From assembly GCA_034687125.1 (NCBI GenBank), contig JAQGBZ010000129.1, positions 1 through 64,000 of the forward strand: a DNA stretch of 64,000 nt, read 5' to 3'. The notes under the pieces were generated by a model. It ran no database searches and was not told where the DNA came from. It was given only the letters and a program-made list of their open reading frames with translations. Both the position numbers and the translations under genes were made by a program. Below are positions 31,501 to 45,828 of the stretch, one piece after another. Every line of letters starts with the position of its first letter. Within the stretch, counting starts at the first letter, position 1. The stretch comes from Neelides folsomi. Its lineage: Eukaryota; Arthropoda; Collembola; Neelipleona; Neelidae.

Positions 31501-33319
31501 GGGAGAGTCGAGCAAGCTGCGGAGAAGCGAGATGCGTCACGGGTGGAGCAAGCTTCAGGATCCGCGGATCGGTAAAATGGGTCGTTCTCGTATTGTGATC
31601 CACAAAGTATCTTTTCCCGGATGGAGTTTGCCGTTGCTCCCATCCCGGTGGTAACGGTCCCGAAGGCTTGCAGTGCGGGGGAAGATCAGGATGGTGCCAA
31701 GAGCTTGTCCCAGACGCCACGTGGAAAAAGTAGACCTGCCCTTGGCCAGTCGTACGGATCTCATAGCCTTCTGGTAATGTTCCTCTTGGACTCTCTTGCG
31801 CTGCTACAATTGAATAAGATGTTTTATTATTTTGAAATGAGGCCTCAGGCCATCCATTTTTAATTGGTTATTTCTTAAAAAAACTTACAGTCAACACAGG
31901 AGACATTTCCCATCCTGTCAACTACCGCAACAGCCGGCCCACTCACGGTGTCTCTGGACATTAGACTCACTGCGATTTGACCCCTCACCGGCTCCGGATC
32001 TGTAGGTGATGCCTTGCAAAGACTCAGGCTTTGAGCTGTTAAAATAATACAAAATATAAAAATTATTACCAGTTAGCAGTTGAAATTAATTTTTATAATT
32101 TAATTAATGGAGTTTAAACTGATACTTTATACATAACTAACTTTATTAATAAATTTTAAATTGTATGGGTAAATGTATATTTCATCGAGAAATGAACAAT
32201 AATTAATTTCAAGAAACCGATTAATAAAATGGTAAATGGGGACAAAATGCACTTACGCCCTGCATCTCTCAGTCTCCCCACCGACTTCCCCATAATATGA
32301 ACACAGCCAAGAAATCCCGAATGGGCCGAATTTAACTTCTTTTGATTCCATACTGAGATTGTTATAGAGTCACGACTGGTTAAATGCCTGAAAATAAACA
32401 TCATGTTCCATTTACTAGAAATCATATTGGCCAATGAATTTAACCTTCAATTTCAATAAAGAAAAATTTTGATATTTCTCATAATTTAAAATTGAACGGC
32501 ATCAACATTCGTGAAAATATTCTCACACCCTTATTTAATTCTATGATTTAAAAACGAATAGCACTTACAAATCAAAATACTGATTCCAGGTTGGCTGTAA
32601 AGTGGATTTAACTGGCTCCGTTGAAAAAGTTTGGTTTGTTCCATCGACAGAGATTTTCGCGTAGGGATCAGGCAGTCCTGAAAAATGCAAATAAAATTAG
32701 ACTCTATACATTTTGACATTTGGATCTACATTTTGTGTTCATATATCGAACAAACATTTCATCCATAGTTAATACACCAACATCTCTAAATCATAGGGAA
32801 TCATTTTCGATTCCATATGAATTAAATATGTACATCAAAATAATATTAAAATAATTTTTAATATTTTAAAATTGAAATTGAATAGAGGAAAGAATATGAA
32901 AAATGGTACAAAGTTTATAAAGGACAATATATAAACAATAGAAAAAACACTTCCGGTCGTTAAGTCTAGACACGCTATCTCCCCTTTTATCATCACATTC
33001 CTCAACCGAAACATAGTCAAACATAAAAATAAAATATGATAATAAATCAAGTGTCCCACTCGGACCATTTTAAAAATGTCCCACAAAATAAATCATAACA
33101 TATTTCCAATCAATATAAATTCATAAACCATCCAATGAAACCGAAAGTGGGGAGATTAAACTAGAAAGTGGTCAACTTACGAAAGAAATCTTTTTTGATG
33201 AGATTCTTGGCTCCAAAAACTGGAATAGAAATTAAAAAGTTATTGAGGATCGTGGAGTTTATTTAGAAGTCCTTACTTGTCACTCGGATCTTGAATTTCC
33301 TGTTGGGAGCCCCGGACAT
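28583..33319 (-). CDS. Smurf: Smurf HECT E3 ubiquitin ligase (C2-WW-WW-HECT), 11 exons, 653 aa
   Basis: NEDD4-family ligase that ubiquitinates receptor-regulated Smads and limits BMP/TGF-beta signalling. Exons in order: 33319-33277, 33219-33181, 32677-32569, 32387-32257, 32035-31889, 31800-31337, 31048-30836, 30717-30539, 30391-30257, 29893-29710 and 28900-28583; total 1962 nt. Residues ~1-110 form the C2 domain ([44 protein letters not shown]). WW1 starts [10 protein letters not shown] with Tyr in place of the first Trp, as in vertebrate Smurfs. WW2 is [10 protein letters not shown]...[10 protein letters not shown]. The HECT domain follows from about 310, with the catalytic Cys at 621 in [14 protein letters not shown] and the C-terminal GFCVE. 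At 653 residues it is about 80-100 shorter than vertebrate Smurf1/2; the shortfall is in linkers. It is tail-to-head with myosin, 310 bases between stop and ATG. Confidence 0.95.
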
Positions 33320-36300
33320 GTTTTGACCCCGAGTGTCCCTTGACCTCCCCGTGCTGAGGGTCGGGAATGGGCTGGCTCGTCCCTACCCCTACGTGTCCAC
33401 CATCTCCCCTTCGCTGGCTGCCGTGGCTGTTCGGGCGAGGCAGTAGATGTCCCTTCCTCTCCCAACAGGTTGCTCTCTCCTCCTCCTCCTTCTCCCCCAT
33501 CGCATCGGTTCGCATCGGTCTATTCTTCACCATCTAAAATACAGACTTCCTCTATCTATCCCATATAATTCCTACATGTTAAAACACACCTCTTCTATAT
33601 CCATCTCTTTGCTACATCTATTCACGCCCATAGCCCCCTTGACGTCATCCCCCTCCTCATAGACACTCACAATAACACGGGGCTTTGTATGTACACTCGC
33701 ACGCACCCGAGGTATATAGGCTCATTTACGTAATCCTTAATTGTAATATGGAACCGAGGCTCATACTTTTTAATAGCCGCAAGGGTGGCCCGACTCCACT
33801 TGCCTGCGCAAATAGGGCCAGTGGGAGCCAAGAATTTCTTCCTCATCCTTCATGCACCGCCAAAATGACACACTGGGCCTGCTGATCCTCGAGGAAGTTT
33901 ATTTTCATGACATGAGAAGTTGGAAGAGCGAAGAGGTTTTTTGTTTTCATTTCGCATTCCCCCAACATGAGGAAATGGGATGAACCATCTCCCGCACTCA
34001 TCTTCCAAATCCCATTGAACACCATGTGCGATTTATCGCATATCTTCGCCATTCGCCTCTTCTAATATTAAAGACCCAAAGACCTACATTTTAGCAAATA
34101 AAACACACACATACCTATAAAATATACAAAATACTATTCTTATATCCTTATACATAAAATATATCACATAGTAAATAATAAAACTTTATTATATTCTTTC
34201 CTATATCTTTATATTTAGGTATTTGTAGGTAGATAGGCTTGCATACATTTGCAATTTATTCCAAGTATATAGGAGTGGAAAATGATAATAAACACCTTAT
34301 AAGTATGAATACGTAAGAATTTATAACATCAACCGCTCAAACAAGGTGCTCGTCTTTTCGTTTATTTATCCTCTTGAGTCCTTGACTGAAGAAGGAAAGG
34401 AGCGACAAATATTGAAAATGTGTTAAAACTTTGCTTTGGCATAATCATTTAATTGGATTTTTGAGAAACTCCATTCATTAATGACAAGAAATAATGACTA
34501 CATAGTATAAACAAAGGAAACGATAAAACTTTCGTTGATTAATGTGCATTAGTGTTGCATTAGCTAAGTTCAAAATGTTGTACATACAATGCTATTAAAA
34601 TTTTAAATAGATAAAAATAGACTCTATGATCCTAGTTTTATATTCCCTTTCAAACCAAGCGAGCATTTATATTTATTCGGGTTCGAGTATAGCCCGTATA
34701 GGCTCAAACAACGTAAGCAAAAACGTCATCAAAAATCAATGGTCATCTCTTCTCCTCACATCCAATAAGTACGAACTCATCTTTTCATTTAATTTCAGTC
34801 GACTCTTTTATTTCTACTTTAAAAATATATACATAATCGGATGTTATTATAAAAATGTATTATACTATTATATTTATCCGGATTACGATAAGTAAAAATA
34901 TAATTATAATAGCAATATTACTATTGAAATTTTTAACTCCCACTAATGTACCTCATATAATTTGAAAATATCAGCATCATTAATAACAACATTGTCAAAC
35001 CGTTTATTGACTCCATCTTATTTACATTATTTTCGCATTAATTAATAATATTGAAAATTGAAATTAAGTTACTATAAATTCTTTGAAATCACATTTTAGA
35101 ATCATGATATATATATATTATTATGTATGAGATAAATACATATATTTATAAGACCTTATAATTACTATTTATAAAGATATCTATTATAATTATTATGATG
35201 AACACTATTTACAATGGAATTTAAATATTATTTTAAACTGGACCAGAGTGAGTGAAAGTGAATACAATATGTATATTACAATTGTATAAAAGTATAATAA
35301 AACTTGAAAGAAAAGCAAAGATGAGGAGGCTTCCGGATTTATAAAAATCTCACACTATTTATACGAAAGATTGGAATTTGATCTTAATGTAAGTGATAGT
35401 AGGTTTTAAATAACTCTTATATACTCCAATGTAAAGATTTGGATTTTTTACAAAAAAGTATAGCTCCCATGTCTTATCTATACGTATCTAGCTTATCAAT
35501 GTATTAATCCGTAAAAGATGTACCTACCTATGTATGTATTAAGTTATAGTGAACATTGTATTGAAAGAATCATAGAGGTGTTTTGCAAAACAACAAACCA
35601 TGAACCTGTATTGTTTATTAAAATATTATATAATGTTTACGAAATAAGGATGTCATTAATGATATCAATTGTTATTGTTATTCATTTGAATATGACAATA
35701 AAGCATATCCAATCCAAATATGTAAACAGATAACTCAAATTCTAAATATGGTATTATCATATTATCCATAAATATTTATATTCAAATACTCACCAGGAAA
35801 ATTGTGTGAAATAATAACATAATAAGATTAAAAAGTATCATTTTCCATAATCGAATGAGCTTTAAATAACCCTTTGGCGACATCACGACACTGCACTCAT
35901 CTGCAATGTCAATATTAATTAAACAACACAGAATGCTCCACTTCCTCTTTATATCCCTTCCAAATAAATCTATATGCTATAATATGTAAGTAGATATTTG
36001 GTAGAATCGTTTATACTACATTATATTACATATTAATAATGAAACGAGTCAATTAATTGATTTAACTATTGGTTATATAAGAATGTTACCTATATTTATA
36101 TTAAATGTATTAGTATGGAGTTATTTACTATTCTTATAATGTATCGAAAAATATTTAAGTAAATACTTAGATTTATGAATGGGCCCGATAACACAAGGAC
36201 CAAAAATTGGTTTGAAAACAGAGAATAACACAAACACTAAATTCAAAATATATTTAAAGGTTAAATGACTATGCTCTAACGAAATATGGTGTTATATTAA

Positions 36301-38350
36301 TAAAACATTTTTCATACATAAAGTTTGTGAAGAACGTGTACACACATGTTTTACGTATAGATTCCATAATGGTAATCTGACTTCATAACCTCGTAACTCT
36401 TTCCCCTATATAACTCGGTCTCTAATTTCATTTGCTTATCGGATAGTTAGAGTATTGTACAAAGCAGGAACTGATGAGGAACAGCCTTCCGTGTCCATTC
36501 CTTTACTTATATAGTCATCAATCGAGGAGAACCGCCCGGGAATGCTAAAAATGTGAGAAAAGTTGTGCAGCTCCGAAATTCTCATTCCTCATCATACTAT
36601 TTCCTATGGGTTGATCAATAAAGTCAATATCGAAGGAGGAACTCCCTTTAACCTTTCCAAAGGAGGAAGGGGAGAAAAAGATCCAGCTGAGATAAGCATA
36701 ATGGAGAGGAGATGGGAAGATATAAAGTTTATATTAAATAATCACTGGATTGGGAAACTGGAAGCGGATGAAAAACGTGAGAGCTCGCGTAATGCGCTGG
36801 AGAGTGTTGAAGGCCAGTGGGACGAGTCCCACCCTTCCCGCCCCTCCTTCTGTCCTCCTTATGGAGAGAAGATCCGAGAAGCGGAGGATTCCTCGCCCGA
36901 AGGGCCCCGGATGAATGGAAAGGGCTGGAGGGGCGGGGAGCGGGCTAAATTTAGGCTAGGTGTGAGGGGGGCTACCCTTGACACACATCGGGGGATCGAT
37001 GGTTGCTGGAGAAGTGAGGCGTAGGTGGAGGAGGACGAGTCTGCGTCTTCCCTCTGGGTTAGTAGTCGGTCGGCCAGTCGAAGAAGTCGGGAGGGAGCGA
37101 GCAGAGGTGAGTTTGACCCTCCGGGGTACCCGCCAAGGTCACGGCGGCCCGCCACCCGCCCCGATCCTCCAACCATCCGCCCTGGCACCCGTCCAGTCCC
37201 CATGCCTCCCCGACCTACTTTCCTCCGATTCAGGAGGGGCCATGCGGGAGAGTTCCGCGTGTAGGTGTTCCCAAAGTAGACCGAATCAGAGCTATTCCTG
37301 CCAGCTCCAGTCCCTATTGATTCCCACTCCCCTTCTCAGCCCCACATTCGCTTCCCATCCTTCCTCGGCCCTGCCACTCGGCCTGGACGGTAAGCCCAAA
37401 GCTCTGCCCTTTGCCCGACCCCTGGCCATCCAACCCATCCATCATTAATTATTATTAATTGATTTCCCAATTCCTAACCCTTCTCTCACACTTATCTCTC
37501 CGATGCTTCAGTAGGATCTCTTTCCCTACAACTTGGCAAAAAATAGGGAAAAAACTTTGGCAAAGGCACATTTCGGAAAAGTTCGCATTGCCCCTATTTG
37601 TTCCCATACGGTCGATAAATATTTTTTCACACTCCCGAATTTTCCCACTGCTGTTCGGTCCACGTAATAACATTCAAGTTGAATGTTGTGGGATTGCAAT
37701 TGGATCTCCCCCTCCCCAAGTTCTGGAGATAAGATGAGGAGGGGATTCCAGCACAGGGGCTGATCATATGATGAAGTATCTATATAGCAGCAATAGCATG
37801 GAGAGGAAAGCATGGAGTGAATCTGGGTTCAAAAATGAGGGGAGATAGTGTGGGAGAAATAGAAACTTGTGTAGTTAAGCTCCATCATGGAACTTCTATC
37901 CAAATGTGGGGAACATTTAGGGGAGGATGGATGGAAATATATTATATCTATCCTTCATTTCATCTTCATCATTATCGCAGCATCATGCGATATCTGGAAA
38001 CGTATTGACTGCACCTCCAACCTGGAACAGTCTGCAGGGCGATTTGAATAACTTTCCATACTCTCCCTTGTCCTCTACAGCTGAGTCTTGCTCTACCTCT
38101 CTCCACCACTCCTCCTCCTTTTGATCCGTGGCCCACTCCACAGTTCCACAGTTCCACAATCCCAGAACAGTTTTTTAATCCCGAGTCACATAGTGGTGGT
38201 CATTAATTCCTGGGAGTGGGACGCGTTGTTAGATGTGTACTAGTCCACACGGGCGGAGAAGGTATAGTTTAGATAGTAGTACTCCACGAATGCCAGAGTG
38301 GCGAAGGGATAATGAAGGTGGTGCAGTTTAATTACCGGAGATTCTTCCAG
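33320..38350. other. 5-kb non-coding region: Smurf upstream, AT-rich spacer, Tob GC-rich leader
   Basis: No coding gene is supportable. 33320-33530 is GC-rich and likely the Smurf promoter/leader. 34100-36500 is extremely AT-rich with only chance frames. 36560-37440 is GC-rich, and a consensus donor (AG|GTGAGT at 37107) could end a non-coding first exon of Tob that splices to the acceptor at 38350, immediately before the Tob ATG. The spacer's size suggests distal regulatory DNA for Tob or Smurf. Confidence 0.5.
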
Positions 38351-39387
38351 ATGCACCTGGAGATACAAGTCGCCCTCAACTTCCTCATCTCTAACCTGTA
38401 CAACAAACTTCCCCGGAGGAGGGTCAACATCTTCGGGGAGGAATTGGAGAAGGCCCTCAAGCAGAAATTCGCCAACCACTGGTATGTGGAGAAGCCGATG
38501 AAGGGCTCGGCTTTTCGGTGCCTGAAGACCGGCCAGCCCACGGACCCTGTCCTCGTCGCTGCCGCATTCAGCGCCAACGTCCCCATCGCCGACATCATCG
38601 AAAACCTCCCAGGCGAAATGGCCATCTGGATCGACCCTGGAGAGGTAATTTGAGAAACCCTTCAAAAACCCATTCTTCCTAATCACTACAATCTACTACA
38701 ATGTTGAGCTCTATTTTCAAAAAATATAAACGAGAGAATAAAATTACATCAGAAGTAAAGAGCATGAAATTTAACTTTCATTTTCATTTAAGGGAGTGGA
38801 AAAGAGTAAATTGAATTTAAATAGTAAATTATTTTTAATTTTAGGTGAGCTACAGAATCGGACAGGGTCCGGTAAAGATTCTCTGGTCTGAGAGCGAGAT
38901 GGATGATCTGGATCGGGAAGTGACACAGTTTAACCCAGAAGCCCAGATCTTCCAGCCGATCGAGAGCCCAAGTCTCTCTCCCTTTGCGGCCAACTTTGGT
39001 GAGTTGATGAGTGAGTGTTAAATATCCACTTAAATATTCTAATGGGTAAAATAGCCATTTAAAATTAACTGTGTGATTAACGTTGTTGTTTTTGAATTTG
39101 CAGCAGCTAAAGCGGCGGCTCCGCAGACCCCGCAAATGATGACGACAGCGGCGTTTGCCCAAACGAAGTTCGGGTCGACGAAGCTGAAGAGCTGCAGCAA
39201 GCGAACCCACCGGATGAGCCCCACCGAGTTCTCGAACTACATCAAACAGCGGGCATTGGCCCAACAAGCGGCCCAAACCGCTCGGCCGCGATCCCTCAGC
39301 CCCAGCGCCCCCGCCCCGCTCCCACCGTGGGAGTCGACCGTCTGGAGCAACCCGGACGAACCCCGCAACTTCCTCCTCGTCGCCTAG
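38351..39387 (+). CDS. Tob: Tob/BTG anti-proliferative protein, 3 exons, 243 aa
   Basis: BTG/Tob proteins recruit the CCR4-NOT deadenylase to mRNA and restrain proliferation. Exons 38351-38644, 38845-38998 and 39104-39387 sum to 732 nt. The start ATG directly follows a good acceptor (ATTCTTCCAG) and gives the canonical MHLEIQVALNF N terminus, so the in-frame upstream ATG at 38312 is unlikely to be used. The BTG domain (1-~115) has box A (YNKLPRRRVNIFGEELE...HWYVEKP), RCLKTG and box B (ENLPGEMAIWIDPGEVSYRIG). The Tob-specific FAQTKFGSTKLK and SPTEFSNYIKQRA motifs follow in the tail. I do not see a clear PAM2 PABP-binding motif, which vertebrate Tobs carry twice; LSPSAPAPLPPW is at best a degenerate version. 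Confidence 0.95.
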
Positions 39388-42245
39388 GCACTAGTCTTTA
39401 TTTTCTACACAGAGTTCTTTTTCTTATTTTTCAATTTGTGATTTGAGTACCTGTTTACCGGTTTCGGGGGTTCCGGGCGCCGAAGGGCAATAGTTTCAAT
39501 AAAAGTAGAAATTGCAGACAATCGCTCCGACCTCTCAGTCCGCATTTCATATTTTGAACAGGCCAAGTGGTCGGGATTGTGAGTAAATCTCTTGGGAAAT
39601 CTCCGCTGGTCGAGCTCATGCGATTGACAAATCGGAGAGGACACTCCGTGACCTTGGGAGGAATTAGTTGGTAGGCTAAAACAAACATCTCTCGCTTCTC
39701 TCCGACTCTCTCACATTTGCATCTCAAACTTGTTTCGTAGCCTCCACCACTGCCTTATATAACTCCCCATTTTTACCCTCACGCTCTGCGTCGGAATATT
39801 AAATCTCAGGCTCTCCTCAGCCTTGCTCAACCACCACATCAATAATAATTTCATCCATAAATGAATCCACATTTCTCCTCTTCAGTTCAACCCAGTCTTT
39901 ACAACATCAACACGCGCATCTCTTCACCTACAAACTCAGGAGAACGAATGCTAAACAGAATATCTCAATCCTTTTCAACCTCCACAATCCCACATTTGCC
40001 TCTCTTAATTATGAGCTTCTTATTATAATACAATAACGACTTGATGGTTAATGAGGATGAGTTAAGATTTAGAATGGAGTCTTCAAGATTCTTTTGCACG
40101 TTCCTCTCGCATGGCCGTTTTGCTCCATACTTTTAATTAGAGTATCCAGCTAATGCACATCACATTTACTAAATTGCATATAAAATATAAGTGATATTTA
40201 TAAATTATAACTTATAACATGGCATTTAAACGCTATACCTATAATGCCTATACGTTACGTTAGAAAATGATACCATAATTCACCTAGTATATAATACTGA
40301 TTAATATTCGATCACATTGCCGATATTTATTGATTATTAATTATATACGTTGAATATTAGACAGTTACGGACATAAACCATGAGTAAGTAATATTACTGA
40401 TACCTTCACTATAGATAGCAAAATATGTTATAATATTAGATATAAGTATTTATGACTTTACTTTCCTTTGATTTACATAATACCAATATCTTATGAATTA
40501 TGATTTATATTGTTTATATGGACAATCAATTTGAGCCTTTTAAGCATCTCATGGCAAAAGTTTAACCCCGTAACCCGGTTATATGCATAGTCTACAATAA
40601 TGGGTTAAGAAGAGCTTGTGCATTTTAAGAAGCTTTCAAGAATAATTGGAAATAATTTCCCATCAGCAAATTTATATATATTGCATTGGGAGAAATGTAG
40701 GGTAATTGGAAGTTTTAATACGAGTGTGTATAATGCTTCCCTTATGACATTGAATCTCAAAATTAGAGAAGAAAACAAAAAGGAATTACATAGATGTTCA
40801 TCTTTTATTAAAACCACTCTCGCTCACACTTCTCATTAACACTCCAGTTTCACTAGAGCTTTAGCTGAATTAATTTGGTGATGCTTAAGCATTTAGTTTA
40901 GCTTATATTGGGTCACGATTGGAATGTCTTCAAAAATAAAAGAATTTAGTAAATTAATTAATCTTTTAATAATAAAATCTTTTCTACAGACTTCGTTTGG
41001 CATGCAATATTGTTTGTTTAATATAATATGATATATCGTTTATGAAATTGTGTTTGCATTGCAATGATCACAATGCTCAGCTATATTTGCTTAATGAGAT
41101 ATGAAGCACCTATGTATGTACGTATGTATTTATATGAATTATCTGTATATTCTAATTTATTTAATATATGTAATTCAATAGTACAAGATAAACATTCAAT
41201 GATTCGATTCATAATTTACGATTTAGATAATGTTTATATTATGAGTATTATTTATAACGACTTTCATTTCATATTTGTATTTTGTATTCATCTATGCAAT
41301 AACATAAGTCATTAATACGTATTATTAAGTTTATGATATTTAACGCTTATATTATAATTAACATTGATAATGCTAACTATTGTTTACAATCTCTGATACC
41401 GCGTGTGTTTGTGTGAACCTAAAAGTTAAACTTTTATGCTCTCATGATTAGTTATTTCTAATCTTATCTTTTGTGAAATCAAAACCTATATGCCTTTCGT
41501 ATCATCCTTATGATAAATAGTTTGATGAGTGTGTTTTTTCTGTGTATTTTATTAACCACATTTAAAAATATTATTCAGTGGGGTTCCGAGTAGGCACAGA
41601 AGGAAGAAGAATACAAAAGATAAATACAATTACAATTTTATATTTATACCAAAATTATTCCATTATCTTTATATGTGTGTACTAACCCAAAATGTAAGTA
41701 TAAATAAGTAGGCATTTATTTGTATCGTATCCAGCTCTAGTAATATATTTACAACTACCTGTCTATTTTATCTTCCTCCCATTATCTTTTATATCCACTC
41801 TAAAACATAATGCTTAATGTCAGCCTACACAATTTGCATATGCTGGAACATTGAAAAGTGAAACGATAAATACAGTGGTGAAGAGGAAATCAAAATGAAG
41901 GAGAGTTAAATTGAATTGAATGGAAAGGATGAGAACAATTGAAGTGTGGGATTGCGATATGCTGACCACGATGTTTAATGCTACATTATATTTCGCATAT
42001 AAACCTACATGGTTTTGGAAGTGTATGATATGCCTTATATAAAAATATAATAGGTTGGTATGGCTGGGCTCGTATGGAGCCGTATGGAGCCGTATGGTGT
42101 AAAGTAAGAAGCTGGAAAGAGGATGAGGTTGAGGGGTTGTATGATTTCATACACTCCACCCTTCCCTATTGAGGCTTCAATTGAGGATGAACAATTGAGT
42201 AAGTTCGAGTCTCCCGCTCCACGACTTTCCTCACACACCCAGAAA
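39388..42245. other. Intergenic region between Tob and Rac1
   Basis: No gene is seen. 39390-39750 is moderately GC-rich and is probably Tob 3' UTR. 40100-42000 is very AT-rich. 42040-42240 has rising GC and is the likely Rac1 promoter and leader; it includes the short CGTATGGAGC tandem repeat. Confidence 0.55.
42071..42097. repeat. Short tandem repeat, 10-bp unit, about 2.7 copies
   Basis: CGTATGGAGC is repeated twice exactly, followed by CGTATGG, about 150 bases upstream of the Rac1 start codon. Confidence 0.8.
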
Positions 42246-43614
<1,369 letters not shown>

Positions 43615-44631
43615 AAATCCTATGTCTTTTTAAAATATTCTAAGATAGATACTCCATACAATACTTCTTAATCTTTTTAATCGATTGGTTCAAATATTTA
43701 CTAAAAATCAAATGAATAATAATAATTACTTATATATATATACATTTAATGATTTAATTGTATATTATGTACTATTTTAAAAACTTTGTTTTACACTCAT
43801 TGATCCATTTCTTATCAATTATTGTTGGAATCATTCAATCATCCACGCGTCAGCGTTTTTATTAAAAAGCTTTGTAATTTTTTGTAACATTTATATAGTA
43901 CAATAATTACTCTTGATATCATTTATTATCATCTAGTTCAAGATTTAATAATTCTGATATTTTTGGATCCACTTAATTTTAACTCACTAAATACAAATAA
44001 TTTTTATTAACTTTTAAGTGGAGCAATTCAATTATAATTGTATTTTGGGAGCAATTTCAATTATAATTGTATTTTGGGAGCAATTTTGAACTTTGATTAT
44101 ATGCTTTCACTATAATTTGTTAATAATAGATTAATAACATTGTAAGTATTTCCGGTATTTCATTCCTGATTTATTATTATACATAGTTAGTGTAATGAAT
44201 TACGAATATTGGAATATATTAATATAAATTTTTTATACTTACATGTATACTTGATTGACTACATGTACCTATATTTAAAATATGTCATAAACAATGTTAA
44301 TCAATGATTATTTAATTAATGGTTTCCCATTAAAAACCACTAAACACAATTTCAATGCATCGTCAAATTGGCATTCATTGTAGAATTTGTAGGTATTGTA
44401 TTGAATGAATCCGATTTAAAATGGGGCATACTGCTACATCAATATTGCATTTTCCTAAATACAGCGATCAATGTGAATTTTCCTTTCAGTCAAAGCACCT
44501 ATAAATTCTTAATCTCAACAACGAACTTTTTAATTAATTTTTCTTACACTTCATTAAAATTAACTAAATCGTCCACCTATTGTCTTAATTTAAATAGATA
44601 CTTAAAAGGGGAATTTTAGTTTGGTGAAGGA
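43615..44631. other. AT-rich spacer between Rac1 and the POLDIP3-like gene
   Basis: No gene is seen. It contains the Rac1 3' region and a short tandem duplication at about 44020-44090. An acceptor-like TTTTAG at 44619 lies just upstream of the next ATG, so an upstream leader exon is possible. Confidence 0.5.
44021..44085. repeat. Two-copy tandem repeat, unit about 29 bp
   Basis: The motif GAGCAATTTCAATTATAATTGTATTTTGG-like is present twice in tandem with one-base differences, followed by a third partial GGAGCAATTT. The core TTATAATT is itself palindromic. Confidence 0.75.
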
Positions 44632-45828
44632 ATGTCGGGTAAAAGAAATATCAAATCCCGTCTAGGATGGGATAAGGGACAGGGAAATGACGCTCGAGGT
44701 AAAATCGAAGCCATCCGTGGACAACAATTTAAGCCGAATAAAACCAAGAATGTCGTGTTCGACGCGAGGCAGAAAATTCGAGGACAAGTTGCAGGCAATG
44801 CAAGAGGTCGACTTTCTATGGAAAAACCCTTGGCCGAGCCGAGCCGGATTCTTGACGCAAGGGATAAAATAGAATCCAAGAAACTTGCCACATCAATTGC
44901 AAAGGGAAGATTAAGAGGGATGCAAATAACAGCATCAGGAAATCCAACTTTCAACTCAATGCGTAGCGGCCTTCGACAAGGTCGAGATCCGCGATTAGGT
45001 CTTGAGACAAGATCAATGTCCTCTTTCCGGATTTCTGTCCCACTAACATCGCGTGACCCCCGACCTTTTACATCACGAGACTCTCGACCATTTCCAACTG
45101 CTCATATGGATTTGATGGAAATGGAAACAGACCCTGCTCCCGTGACTCTCACTCGGACTGTTGCAAATCCCACAGCTTTTTCAGATATTTCAATGAGGTA
45201 AAATCAATAATAAATAATAATACTTTAAAAATTATTTTGTATATTGTATAACAAGACAATTATTACAAAAGAATATATCAATTTCGATTTTTCAATATGA
45301 TAACATTTTGCATTATTAATTTTTCACAGGAGACAAGTTCCATCATCCTCGCAACATTTTCCCGTTCAAAGGAGACAAGCAACATACGAACCTATACCGC
45401 CACGTGTACCAAGTCCGAGTGGTGAATACAAAATTAGAGTTGAAAATTTGAAGACATCTGTAACCCTAGATGACATTTACGTATGTTTTCAAAGTTTATT
45501 TTCTAAATCCTTATTAGTAAAAAATGCCAAAATGATGATATATTTAAGTCTAAATTAAATTGAACTGGTTAAACAGGAACTATTCAGTGATGTTGCACCA
45601 GTGGTCACTGCAACTATGCCTTCAATTGGAGCTGCCGTCGTTGTTTACCATCGAAAATCGGATTGCATTAAGGCCATTGAAACGTACAACCAAAGGCTCC
45701 TGGACGCGGTCCCGATGATTGTCAAGTTTGAAAGCTCAGGAGTATCGAAAATCGAGCCAGATATCTCGGCAATTCATAAAGTTCTGTTCAAATCAACCAG
45801 TTCTTCAACTTCACAACTTTTCCGTTGA
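44632..45828 (+). CDS. POLDIP3: POLDIP3/SKAR-like RNA-binding protein, 3 exons, 322 aa
   Basis: SKAR/POLDIP3 is an exon-junction- and TREX-associated RNA-binding protein that couples S6K1 signalling to translation of spliced mRNA. Exons 44632-45197, 45330-45480 and 45577-45828 sum to 969 nt. The N-terminal half is basic and low complexity, with the family's recurrent DARxKI motif seen as DARGKI, DARQKI and DARDKI. It also has RDPR/SRDPRPF repeats. A single RRM follows at about 215-290 (YKIRVENLKTSVTLDDIYELFSD...AAVVVYHRKSDCIKAIETYN...). The combination of DARxKI repeats and one C-terminal RRM is characteristic, though the RRM itself is divergent from REF/Aly. A REF/ALY-type paralogue is the main alternative. 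Function is inferred from family. Confidence 0.78.

Noticed and set aside
34672-34705. GGTTCGAGT motif resembling a tRNA T-arm
   Set aside because: No matching D-arm, anticodon arm or acceptor stem at the right distance.
36563-37448. Open frames of 153 and 156 residues upstream of Tob
   Set aside because: Low-complexity frames in a GC-rich island; the AG|GTGAGT donor at 37107 and the acceptor at 38350 suggest a non-coding Tob leader instead.
38312-38350. Upstream in-frame Tob start (MKVVQFNYRRFFQ)
   Set aside because: The stretch before 38351 contains a polypyrimidine tract and acceptor, and all BTG/Tob proteins start at the M(H/Q)LEIQ position.
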